Part shown: positions 20,454-28,988 of the stretch, in pieces | How the letters are laid out: each line of letters begins with the position of its first letter | How positions within the stretch are numbered: the first letter of the stretch is position 1 | DNA from: Minisyncoccota bacterium | GTDB taxonomy: Bacteria > Patescibacteriota > Minisyncoccia > Phycocordibacterales > UBA9973 | NCBI GenBank assembly: GCA_017992215.1 | Contig: JAGOOZ010000003.1 | Location: 1-34,231, forward strand | DNA: 34,231 nucleotides | Reading direction: 5' to 3' | Notes under the pieces: generated by a model | Database searches by the model: none | Seen by the model: the letters and a program-made list of their open reading frames with translations, nothing else | What the model was told of the DNA's origin: nothing | Program-made: the position numbers and the translations under genes

Positions 20454-23075
20454 ATGAATTCGTTATCACCCACAAAAAAAATACTCAGAGCAACCCTAGT
20501 TTCATTTTCATTGTTTTCGTTCGTATATGATGCTTCTGCTGCAACAGAGGTTATAAACCCTCGTACAAACAACTGGACAACAAATACATCCTACAAACCA
20601 ACACTCGATACGATTACAAACTCGAGCATGTTTACCTCAGTTCCTGGTTGTACCAATATTACAAATAAAATCCAAAAATCAATTGGAAGTATTCTTACGA
20701 CAAGCCCTGATAAACTCATTGATATCTCAGAATCATCCAGAGATTCAATTGGTGATAATGTCACAACAACAGACAGGGATGTAGGGGACTCTCTCAAGAC
20801 AATACTTCGTGCGACAGAGGATCAGAAATTTCTAGCTGAGTGTATCGATGGTATTGGGTATCAACTCGCAAAAAAACAACTTTCAGACATTACACAAAAA
20901 ACACTCAACTGGACAGCAAAAGGATACGATGGTGACCCTCTCTTTGTTCGAAATCCAAGTGCATTTTATCAAGACATTTCAAACAAAGAAGTTCTTCAAT
21001 CAGCAAAACTCTATGGTGGACAAGGAAATAGCACTGATTACCCGTTTGGGAAAACATTTGCCCGATCAGCAGTTTCCGCAACAAAAGCAGAAAACAACGT
21101 AGAAGAATCACTTAAATCAGACCTCAGGCAATCACTCTCTGGCGGATCATCTCTTGATGAATACTCAAGAGACTTTTCTGTGGGTGGTTGGAATGGCTGG
21201 CTTGCGCTCACTCAAAAGCCACAAAATAATCCTCTTGGTTTTACAATGCTTGCAAGTCAATACACAGCAGAACAATCAGCCGAAAAAATCCAAAACCAAA
21301 AAGACGAACTCAATCAAAACAATGGCTTTCTCTCGCAGAAGCGATGTGTTGAATTATACCCAACTCCATCAAACCCAACAGGAGCTATCGGTGGGGCACA
21401 AGGTGCATACACAACAGGAAATGGTGCTTGTAAAACATACGAAACAATCACTCCAGGAAGTGTGATAGCAGAACAAGTTGTGACTGCGCTCACATCTCCA
21501 ATTCGACAACTCGAACTTGCTGACGGAGTAAATGAATCTCTTGGTGGTGTATTTAGTCGTCTTTTGAACCAACTTGGACTTCAAGGACTCGTAGGACTTT
21601 CATCATTTGGATCTGGTGGTGCAGGGTGGACAGATGAAGACACCATACTTTCTGTACAAAAAGGAGAGGGGTGGAGTGATAGCGATGATACATTTGACCT
21701 CACAAAAAACCTTGGCAATAGTTATATCAGAACAGAAGCAGAAAATCTTGGACCATGGGATGCAAAAAACAACAAGCCAGAACTTGTTGCTGGTGTAGGA
21801 ACTAAAAATACATATTATATTGTTTCAGTAGCAGGGAATACAGAACTCAGTGAACCCGCTGAGTGTTTCCCTGTGCAATATGCAGGTGGTGGTACCTCAA
21901 ACTGTTGGGGTCGTGGTGATGCTGTGTTTTTTGATGGTGAATCATGGATATCTGCAAAATATATCAATGGGGTAAATGCAAAATCAGGATTCAAAAACGC
22001 AAAAACAGGCAAGAAAATACAGGTAATCGACAAAAAGGGCGTTATTCAGATTCAACACGATTACATTAAAGCAGTAAAAGCATCACAAAAAGAACTTCCT
22101 AAAATCATGCCAGCTATTGGTGCTCTTGATTATTGTATTCCTGGTCCAAATCCAAGCTGGTATGAAAGTGCCGAACTCGCAGGAGAAGCACTCGCTGGAT
22201 ATATTGGTGGTATTTCACTTGATCCAAACACACTTCAAATTGTTGCCCCTGCACCAGGTCAATACAAAACACTATACTTCGGAACAAAACCATGGAAACA
22301 ATTAAGCCCCACAAAGTTTGAAAACCTATTTGAGACCTATTTTAGTATTGATCCCAACCAATTCGCCTCAGCATTCATGACTTCATTTAAAAGCAATGCG
22401 TTTGGTGGTGGTAGTAGCGGCTTTACGGGTGACATCGTTGGTGATATTGTTGGAAGTATTTTTGGTGGAAATAGTGGACCAAGTGCATCAGATATTGCAT
22501 TTCAACAAGCATTTGCTGAAGCACAAGGAATCCTTGAAGAACAAAAGGCAATTACCATCGATGGTATGATTAGTATTCTTGGTCAATACAAAGAAGCGAT
22601 TGATGCTGTCTATGGACAGGGAAGTCCTATGACCACAGAACTTCTTATCGACCCCGTAACTGAAAACGCAACAAAAAACCCAGCATACCTTCCAATGTCA
22701 CTTTCTGGAATAGCAATTACTAAAAATATTAGAATATACGACCTCAACATAGAACAAGCAGACAAAGACTACCGAGACCTTATCGATGAAGGTGTTTCAA
22801 ATATATACAAACTCAATATCATCAAAGAGCGTGTCGATAAAATCATCAAAGCCGCTCAAGCACGCAGAGCACGACAAGTAGGAGCACCTATTCCAATCGA
22901 ATGTCTCGCAAATGAAACGATAACGTATCTCTCAGACGGAACAAAGAGAACGACACTCGATGGATTCAATACAAACACAAGCGATGACACATGGAATGGA
23001 ATATTTGATGGCGTAACTGGTGGTGGGGTAACAGGAACACCAAACACAGGAGTTATTAATGGCGTAGCACAATAA
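20454..23075 (+). CDS. Large exported protein of the secretion cluster, unknown
   Basis: 873 aa. A signal peptide (about 1-30, ending A-S-A-A) precedes the mature protein. It is rich in N, T, S and Q, with scattered cysteines (for example A-E-C-F-P-V...N-C-W-G and D-Y-C-I-P-G-P-N-P-S-W) that could form disulfides. A Gly/Ser-rich flexible region lies near 645-690 (F-G-G-G-S-S-G-F), and a helical region follows at about 690-800. No enzyme motif was recognised. It lies between two anchored accessory proteins and upstream of the VirB6-like gene. It is therefore a candidate structural or adhesin component of the apparatus, which is inference from neighbourhood. Confidence 0.8.
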   Translation: MNSLSPTKKILRATLVSFSLFSFVYDASAATEVINPRTNNWTTNTSYKPTLDTITNSSMFTSVPGCTNITNKIQKSIGSILTTSPDKLIDISESSRDSIGDNVTTTDRDVGDSLKTILRATEDQKFLAECIDGIGYQLAKKQLSDITQKTLNWTAKGYDGDPLFVRNPSAFYQDISNKEVLQSAKLYGGQGNSTDYPFGKTFARSAVSATKAENNVEESLKSDLRQSLSGGSSLDEYSRDFSVGGWNGWLALTQKPQNNPLGFTMLASQYTAEQSAEKIQNQKDELNQNNGFLSQKRCVELYPTPSNPTGAIGGAQGAYTTGNGACKTYETITPGSVIAEQVVTALTSPIRQLELADGVNESLGGVFSRLLNQLGLQGLVGLSSFGSGGAGWTDEDTILSVQKGEGWSDSDDTFDLTKNLGNSYIRTEAENLGPWDAKNNKPELVAGVGTKNTYYIVSVAGNTELSEPAECFPVQYAGGGTSNCWGRGDAVFFDGESWISAKYINGVNAKSGFKNAKTGKKIQVIDKKGVIQIQHDYIKAVKASQKELPKIMPAIGALDYCIPGPNPSWYESAELAGEALAGYIGGISLDPNTLQIVAPAPGQYKTLYFGTKPWKQLSPTKFENLFETYFSIDPNQFASAFMTSFKSNAFGGGSSGFTGDIVGDIVGSIFGGNSGPSASDIAFQQAFAEAQGILEEQKAITIDGMISILGQYKEAIDAVYGQGSPMTTELLIDPVTENATKNPAYLPMSLSGIAITKNIRIYDLNIEQADKDYRDLIDEGVSNIYKLNIIKERVDKIIKAAQARRARQVGAPIPIECLANETITYLSDGTKRTTLDGFNTNTSDDTWNGIFDGVTGGGVTGTPNTGVINGVAQ

Positions 23076-23081
23076 CATACA

Positions 23082-24587
23082 ATGGATTCAATCAACCACA
23101 ACCCAAAACGAAGTAAGGCACTCATCATCACCGTGATTGCTGTTTGTGTATTACTTGTTGGTGCGTATTTTCTTTATACAAACAGAGCTCAAATTTTTGG
23201 AACAAAAGGTGATTCTGTTGAAGACAAATCTTTCTTTCCACTCCTTGGATCTTCTCGGAAGAAACCTGTTGATGTGATAAACCAACAAGAAACACCAACA
23301 CAAGAAGAAGAGATACAAACAGAAGAAGGGGGTATTCCTCTTTTTAAACCGATTCCAAACCCTGTCGGTAAACAGCCAATCGTATCACTCAGTGCAAATC
23401 CACAAATACTCACCGATGGTGGTGGTAAATTCAAACTGACGTGGAGAGGGGACAATGTTACTTCGTGTATTCCAAGTTGGACAAATAAGAAAACAACAGA
23501 AACGAGTGGTACTTCAAATGAACTCTCTCTTTCAAAATCAAAAGTATTTAGTATCGCATGTACTAACGGAGTAACAACAGTAAGTGCTCAAGCGGGAGTA
23601 ACTGTTATCGGAGGAGCAGCACTCGATGTATCAATCCGTGCACGACCAAGTGTGCTTGATGAGAGTGGCCCTGTTGTACTCTCGTGGGTCAGTAATTCCA
23701 ATGCACAATCCTGTACACTCGGATGGAATAATAAAAAAGTAGCAACAACAGGTGAAGTCACCGTATCCGTATCTTCACCAAAATCTTTTTCGGTAAGCTG
23801 TACAAATGGCACGCTTTCAGAAACAGCAGAGGTTGATGTGATTATTACTGGGTTCCGTTCAACACTCGCACAATGTAGAGATGGTATTGATAACGATGGA
23901 GATACGACCATTGATACACTCGATCCGAGTTGTCATACTGATTTTGATAGCACCGACGAGAGTACCTACAATCCAAATGAAAATAACGAAGCCCGAGTTA
24001 AAACTGTTACAACTGAAGATAATAAATGTAAGGTCGTCGATGACAACCCTCTTGTATTTACCGCAACAGAACAAAAAGAACTTGATACACTTCTCCGTCA
24101 ATTTTATCGAGTTGCACCACTTCTGAAGACAGAAGATGATGTTCTCGCTGAAACTCGTGCACGAATTGGATATATTGAACTCGTAAGAGAAGTAGAAAGT
24201 CTCACCAATAGATGCGTTGCCGAACAATACCCCAATACCGACGGGGGTAAGGCTCGTCTTTCAGCGGACGCAACAAAAGAATACACTGGCCCACGTCAAG
24301 TACGAACAAATCCATACTATCCACCAATTGGTACAACAGTATACGACGCGGGAACATATGTCAGCGAGTTTGATTACGTCACCAAGAGTCAGCAAAAAAT
24401 AATACAGAAACAACAGCAGGTTGTCGCATATTGGAATGCAAAAATAGCGACAGCAAAGAAACAGAGCCAGATACGACTCTATACACACGCACGAGACCAG
24501 CAAGTAAAAATGCTCGAGGCAGTCAAAGATTCAAAATCAATGACAAAACACTTCATGTTGCTCGAGAAAATGCTCGGTATTTGGTAA
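23082..24587 (+). CDS. Anchored protein with two Ig-like repeats and a calcium motif
   Basis: 501 aa. A short N-terminus, one transmembrane helix (13-33) and an acidic linker (60-90) are followed by two tandem Ig-like repeats (about 99-177 and 180-256). Each repeat has one cysteine pair (C129/C160 and C211/C240) and the same S-C-x-x-x-W-x-N-K-K core. A C-R-D-G-I-D-N-D-G-D and D-P-S-C-H-T-D-F-D calcium-type segment follows at 265-293. The C-terminal 190 residues are helical, ending in a Gln/Lys-rich coiled coil. It starts 6 bp after the preceding gene. Similar modular proteins decorate CPR surfaces. It probably projects from the membrane beside the secretion apparatus; the ligand is unknown. 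Confidence 0.85.
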   Translation: MDSINHNPKRSKALIITVIAVCVLLVGAYFLYTNRAQIFGTKGDSVEDKSFFPLLGSSRKKPVDVINQQETPTQEEEIQTEEGGIPLFKPIPNPVGKQPIVSLSANPQILTDGGGKFKLTWRGDNVTSCIPSWTNKKTTETSGTSNELSLSKSKVFSIACTNGVTTVSAQAGVTVIGGAALDVSIRARPSVLDESGPVVLSWVSNSNAQSCTLGWNNKKVATTGEVTVSVSSPKSFSVSCTNGTLSETAEVDVIITGFRSTLAQCRDGIDNDGDTTIDTLDPSCHTDFDSTDESTYNPNENNEARVKTVTTEDNKCKVVDDNPLVFTATEQKELDTLLRQFYRVAPLLKTEDDVLAETRARIGYIELVREVESLTNRCVAEQYPNTDGGKARLSADATKEYTGPRQVRTNPYYPPIGTTVYDAGTYVSEFDYVTKSQQKIIQKQQQVVAYWNAKIATAKKQSQIRLYTHARDQQVKMLEAVKDSKSMTKHFMLLEKMLGIW

Positions 24588-24634
24588 TACACAGAAAAAT
24601 GACAATTATAGTATAGGATTTTATCAAAAAAAAT

Positions 24635-24643
24635 TGGTATACT
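24635..24643 (+). promoter_or_regulatory. Extended -10 promoter, leaderless GTG start of the VirB6-like gene
   Basis: TGG-TATACT, ending 6 nt before GTG 24650. Confidence 0.65.
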
Positions 24644-24649
24644 ATATAT

Positions 24650-26872
24650 GTGAAAAACGTATCTTCATTTATTCTCTCGCTCATACTCATCGCGACTGTT
24701 TTCGCGCCTGTTGCGTTTAATCTAGGGACTGCACAATTTAGCACTCGTACTGTATACGCCCTCGACGGAAACGGGGGAGGTGATGCCAACCTTGATAGAT
24801 TCAACACCGCCCTTTCAGAAGAAAGACAAAATCAAGAACCGACCCCTCCAACACAACTCCCATCATGTGGCTTTGGTTCTATCTCTGGTTGTATCGCTCA
24901 GGTTATCTACTATCTTTTATTTGTTCCAACATCATACCTTTTTGCTCTTACTGGTATGTTTTTTGATTTTACTTTTGCCTACTCTATCAATGACGCTTCG
25001 TATCGAGTACCTTTTATTACCCAAGGATGGGCACTTCTCCGAGATGTCGTTAATATGTTTTTCATCTTTGTTCTTCTCTTTGTTGCTTTTCAGACAATTG
25101 TCGGGACGCATGGCGTAAAAACAAAAGAAACGATTAAAAACGTCATTGTGATTGGTATTCTTATCAACTTTAGCCTTTTTGCAACACAAATTATCGTTGA
25201 TACCTCAAATATTCTTGCTCGGGTATTTTACAATGATGATGCAATTACCATTACCAAAGGTGGGGCAAACGGTGTCACCGAAGCAACAATAGAAAAAGGA
25301 GCGTCAGGAGAAATACCACTTTCAGCAGCTCTCGTAAATGGTATCAACCCTCAAAACCTTATCCTTAACGCAGATAAAGTTTCTGATATTAAAACAGCGG
25401 GGAATGCAAATACCGCAACAGGTGGGGGTGCTGAATCTCTTAGTGCGGGAACATTTATACTCGTAACGATTCTTGCGATTATTATCAACATTGTTGGTAT
25501 GATCACATTTCTCTCTGTCGGACTTATTTTTATCTCTCGTGTTATTGGACTTTGGTTCGTGATGATTTTTGCTCCACTTGCTTTCTTTAGTTACACAGTA
25601 CCCTCAATGAGAAATAAACCAATTATCGGGTGGACACAGTGGTGGGAAGAACTCTTTAACCTTTCTGTCCTTGCTCCTATTTTCATCTTCTTCCTCTATC
25701 TTATTTTGCGATTTGTAAAAGAAGGGTTTAACTTTATCGACATCGAGAACCTCACTGGTATCGAATGGGTAATGGCTATCATGATTCCTTTTATATTTAT
25801 CATGATATTACTTCTCACCGCAAAAAAACTCGCAACAGAATACTCTGGCACAATAGGAAAAGCTGTTACGGGTGGTATCTCAGCACTTGGTGGTGTCGCC
25901 ATGGTGGCAGCGACCGGTGGTATTGCAGCAGCGGGCCGTGGTGTCGGTGGTGTTATGGCTCGTGCGTCACGAGGGGAGACACTCTCTCAGCGTTTTGCTG
26001 ACCCAGCAAAACGAAGCACAATGAGTATTCCACAAAAAGTCTTTGGTGGAATCGGAGCAGGACTTGGAGCAAATAAGATTTTTGGCAAAACAACAACCAC
26101 AGGTGGTAAGACAACAGTGACAAGCGGTGTTGGTAAAATTCTCAATGAAAAACAAAAGGGTGTTGAGAAAACAGACCACGCTCGTCACACCATCGATGAC
26201 GCAAAGAAAAAAGCTGGATTTGGAGATGTTTCATGGTCACGACTCTCTGCTCCTCAGATGGACAAAGTTCTTGCTGAATTTAAGAAAGGCAAAAAAGAAG
26301 ACCTTACAAAAGACATAAGGGAAGGCAGGGTGGCTGGTGTTGAAAGTGAGGTTGATTACAAAAAGAAACACTACCTAGCTGAAGAATCAAAATACAGGAC
26401 AGCATCAGGTGTAACAGGATCACTCTCAAAAAGAGACGAAGCTATTATCGAAAAGAATCTTTCAAACAATTATTCAAAAGATGTTATTTCTCCAAACATT
26501 GATATCCAAGTTCAAGCAAAATTCGATGCAGAGAAACAAGAGGCAGAAAAAACCGTTTCTCCAATCGACAGAGCAATCTCTCAAGCCAACACGGGAAGTT
26601 GGGATCCTCGAAATCTCTCATCTCTCACACAAGACAAAAGAGAAAGTTTTGCAACACGAGCACTTACTGGATTTACTTCGTTCTCAAGTGGACAAATTAG
26701 GGGTGCAATTAAAAACATTGGCTTTGACATGGGTACTGCACAAAAAGATTTTATTAAAGAATTAACAACATCCCTTGCTGAAGCACTCAAGCAAATACAG
26801 ATTGATGTAAAAGTAAAAGGAGGAGAAAAGAAAAAAGGAGGCGATGATCATGGAGGTGGAGCACATCACTAA
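24650..26872 (+). CDS. VirB6/TrbL-like polytopic membrane protein
   Basis: 740 aa, GTG start. A signal peptide (about 1-37, V-Y-A) is followed by at least seven hydrophobic segments within about 80-410 (for example 80-110, 131-152, 163-190, 268-310, 335-360, 380-400). A long basic, Gly-rich soluble C-terminal region ends in G-G-D-D-H-G-G-G-A-H-H. This layout matches VirB6/TrbL-type inner-membrane channel proteins of type IV secretion systems, and the PrgI and VirB4 genes lie just downstream. The alternative ATG at 24648 is in another frame and closes at once, so GTG is chosen. Family membership is by architecture, not by a motif. Confidence 0.8.
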   Translation: MKNVSSFILSLILIATVFAPVAFNLGTAQFSTRTVYALDGNGGGDANLDRFNTALSEERQNQEPTPPTQLPSCGFGSISGCIAQVIYYLLFVPTSYLFALTGMFFDFTFAYSINDASYRVPFITQGWALLRDVVNMFFIFVLLFVAFQTIVGTHGVKTKETIKNVIVIGILINFSLFATQIIVDTSNILARVFYNDDAITITKGGANGVTEATIEKGASGEIPLSAALVNGINPQNLILNADKVSDIKTAGNANTATGGGAESLSAGTFILVTILAIIINIVGMITFLSVGLIFISRVIGLWFVMIFAPLAFFSYTVPSMRNKPIIGWTQWWEELFNLSVLAPIFIFFLYLILRFVKEGFNFIDIENLTGIEWVMAIMIPFIFIMILLLTAKKLATEYSGTIGKAVTGGISALGGVAMVAATGGIAAAGRGVGGVMARASRGETLSQRFADPAKRSTMSIPQKVFGGIGAGLGANKIFGKTTTTGGKTTVTSGVGKILNEKQKGVEKTDHARHTIDDAKKKAGFGDVSWSRLSAPQMDKVLAEFKKGKKEDLTKDIREGRVAGVESEVDYKKKHYLAEESKYRTASGVTGSLSKRDEAIIEKNLSNNYSKDVISPNIDIQVQAKFDAEKQEAEKTVSPIDRAISQANTGSWDPRNLSSLTQDKRESFATRALTGFTSFSSGQIRGAIKNIGFDMGTAQKDFIKELTTSLAEALKQIQIDVKVKGGEKKKGGDDHGGGAHH

Positions 26873-26880
26873 TACACATT

Positions 26881-27876
26881 ATGGACAAAACACAATTACA
26901 ACAACTCATACAAGATAGATACAAAGCACTTTCGCCAAATGCGCAGCAGGTATTTAGTTCTATGGAGTGGGCAACTACACTCACTGAGATTGCACAAAAA
27001 TACGCTCTCAACGAGGCACAAATAGTACACCTTGGAACAGAAACAACCCTTGTGCTTCTTGGTATTATTTCTATTACTGAATATAGAACAACACTTGAAA
27101 AAGAACTCGCTCGACCAAAAGATATTTCAGAAAAAATACTTGCTGAGATAGAAAGTCGAATCACAAATCCTGTAGCACAAGACCTCCTTACTGCACACAA
27201 TGAATACACCGCAGGACCTCGTGAGACTACAAATACTCCCACCGAGCAACTCTCTCTCAGTGAAGCAACAACACAAGCACTCAAAGAATCAGACTACGGG
27301 GCAAAACTTGCTCGCATCGGACAAGAACAAGTAGTATCTCTTGCTGATATGAAAAAAATAGAAGATGCAACTATACTCTACCTCAAGGGAACTATGCCCT
27401 CACGCATTTTTGAACAAACGATAGCCGATATTCTCCCCCCAGAAAAAGCCCGTCTTGTTCTTCGTAGTATTAACGATATGATTCTCGCTCCGATGAGAAC
27501 ATACATACAGACACACACAACTCCGTCTATCCCCGTACCACCATATAAAACACAATCAAGTGTTCTTGCTACTGCTGGAATTGAAATGGTTGAATCAATA
27601 GATAAAGATACATCACAGGGAGGATTCGACAACGACAAGGGATCATTCTCAGAATCAGGCATTGCTGTTGTTGAAAAAAAAGAACAAGAAGATACTGAGC
27701 ATCTCTATGCAAGTAACGCAGTCCGAAAAAATGTCCTCGACGGAATAGAAAACCCACAAAAAACACGGTCTCTTGCTCAAGAGAAAATGGAGGGCATCAT
27801 CACTACAACAAAAAAAGACAGCGATTACTCAATACCAAAAATGACACCCGATGTGTATCGAGAACCAATCGGTTAA
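26881..27876 (+). CDS. Cytoplasmic protein with two tandem helical domains
   Basis: 331 aa, no signal peptide or membrane helix. Two helical regions align roughly with each other, about 20-100 and 130-210. Both carry a hydrophobic helix ending in L-x-x-I, a polar turn, then T-E/A-T-T/I-L-x-L-x-G, and a helix ending in P-x-x-A. They look like an internal duplication. The last 110 residues are acidic, Lys/Ser/Gln-rich and probably unfolded, ending in a Pro-rich P-D-V-Y-R-E-P-I-G. It starts 8 bp after the VirB6-like gene, so it is cotranscribed. Not recognised. It may dock the cytoplasmic face of the channel, which is inference. Confidence 0.75.
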   Translation: MDKTQLQQLIQDRYKALSPNAQQVFSSMEWATTLTEIAQKYALNEAQIVHLGTETTLVLLGIISITEYRTTLEKELARPKDISEKILAEIESRITNPVAQDLLTAHNEYTAGPRETTNTPTEQLSLSEATTQALKESDYGAKLARIGQEQVVSLADMKKIEDATILYLKGTMPSRIFEQTIADILPPEKARLVLRSINDMILAPMRTYIQTHTTPSIPVPPYKTQSSVLATAGIEMVESIDKDTSQGGFDNDKGSFSESGIAVVEKKEQEDTEHLYASNAVRKNVLDGIENPQKTRSLAQEKMEGIITTTKKDSDYSIPKMTPDVYREPIG

Positions 27877-27883
27877 TCTTTTG

Positions 27884-27892
27884 TGATACAAT
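27884..27892 (+). promoter_or_regulatory. Extended -10 promoter, leaderless start of the PrgI gene
   Basis: TGA-TACAAT, ending 6 nt before ATG 27899. The same hexamer and spacing are used at the DksA-like gene. Confidence 0.65.
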
Positions 27893-27898
27893 ATACTC

Positions 27899-28318
27899 AT
27901 GCAATTCAAGGTTCCACAATTTATCGATATCGAAGATAAACTGTTTGGCCCACTTACGTTTCGCCAATTTGCATACCTTGCAGGTGGGGGAGGTATGGTT
28001 TTTGTTATCTACAAACTACTTCCACTTTGGATAGGTATTTTTCTTATGCTCCCTATTGTTATTCTTGTACTAGCACTCGCATTCTACAAGATAAACAATC
28101 AGCCTTTTATCTATTATCTTCAAGCAAGTATTACGTATGCAATCACAAACAAACTCTATGTATGGAAACAGCGACTCGTAAAACCAAGCCTCAAAAAAGA
28201 AGAGCCCGAAAAAGAACAGACAATCAATCTCCCGCGAATGTCTGGAAATAAACTCTCAGACCTTGCATGGAGTCTCGACGTAGAAACAAAAGACACCTCA
28301 AACACAAATATTCAATAA
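27899..28318 (+). CDS. prgI: PrgI family protein (VirB3-like)
   Basis: 139 aa. The PrgI opening is clear: M-x-F-x-V-P-Q-F-I-D-I-E-D-K-L-F-G-P-L-T. Then R-Q-F leads into two adjacent transmembrane helices (about 24-42 and 44-63). A basic linker, A-S-I-T-Y-A-I-T-N-K-L-Y-V-W-K-Q-R, and a Lys/Glu tail follow. PrgI occurs next to VirB4-type ATPases in Gram-positive conjugation systems and takes the place of VirB3. Here the VirB4 N-terminal-like and VirB4 genes follow. It would sit in the cytoplasmic membrane as part of the VirB3/VirB4 base of the machine. Confidence 0.92.
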   Translation: MQFKVPQFIDIEDKLFGPLTFRQFAYLAGGGGMVFVIYKLLPLWIGIFLMLPIVILVLALAFYKINNQPFIYYLQASITYAITNKLYVWKQRLVKPSLKKEEPEKEQTINLPRMSGNKLSDLAWSLDVETKDTSNTNIQ

Positions 28319-28325
28319 TTAATTG

Positions 28326-28334
28326 TGATATACT
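28326..28334 (+). promoter_or_regulatory. Extended -10 promoter before the split VirB4 genes
   Basis: TGA-TATACT, ending 9 nt before ATG 28344. Confidence 0.55.
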
Positions 28335-28343
28335 AAAATTATT

Positions 28344-28988
28344 ATGGCCTTGAACGCTCGTGCCGCACAAGAATTTGTTTCAATCAAAGAAGTTCGAGAT
28401 GGAGTCATCATACTCAAAGATGGTGGTCTTCGTGCGGTACTTATCGCATCATCAATAAACCTGTCCCTCAAATCCTCAGATGAACAAATGGCAATTATTA
28501 ATCAATTCCAGAATTTCTTGAATGGACTTGATTTCCCAACACAAATCGTCATGCAATCACGAAGACATGATATCAGACCATACCTCATGATGCTTGAAGA
28601 CAGGATAAAAGAACAAACAGAACCCTTGATTAAAATCCAAACCCGAGAATACATCAACTTCATACAAACATTTACAGACCAAGTAAATATTATGACGAAA
28701 AGTTTTTTTGTTGTTGTTCCATATAGCCCTGCTCTCATACGTTCAAGTGGAAGTATCATTGAAACACTTCTCGATAGGGGGCAAAAAAAAGCATCCTCAT
28801 CAAAACAAGGTGAGGATACGGTTGCTTTTGAAGAAAAGAGATCTCAGCTTGACCAGCGAATAAATGTCATCACAAGTGGCCTCGGCGGGTTGGGGATTCG
28901 TAGCTCACAATTAAACACCGAAGAAGTTGTTGAACTTTTTTATAAAACATTTAACCCAGGTGATATCAGCCAGGGGATTCAATTATGA
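28344..28988 (+). CDS. VirB4/TraC N-terminal-domain-like protein
   Basis: 214 aa, soluble. It opens with A-Q-E-F-V-S-I-K-E-V-R-D-G-V-I-I-L-K-D-G-G-L-R, a fold typical of the first domain of TraC/VirB4 ATPases. Helical segments and a loop rich in S, K and G follow. It has no Walker motifs. Its TGA stop overlaps the ATG of the VirB4 gene by 4 bp (28985-28988), so translation is coupled and the products probably bind. The arrangement suggests that the N-terminal module of VirB4 is encoded as a separate subunit here. The module assignment is by pattern and needs a profile search; the overlap is seen directly. Confidence 0.75.
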   Translation: MALNARAAQEFVSIKEVRDGVIILKDGGLRAVLIASSINLSLKSSDEQMAIINQFQNFLNGLDFPTQIVMQSRRHDIRPYLMMLEDRIKEQTEPLIKIQTREYINFIQTFTDQVNIMTKSFFVVVPYSPALIRSSGSIIETLLDRGQKKASSSKQGEDTVAFEEKRSQLDQRINVITSGLGGLGIRSSQLNTEEVVELFYKTFNPGDISQGIQL

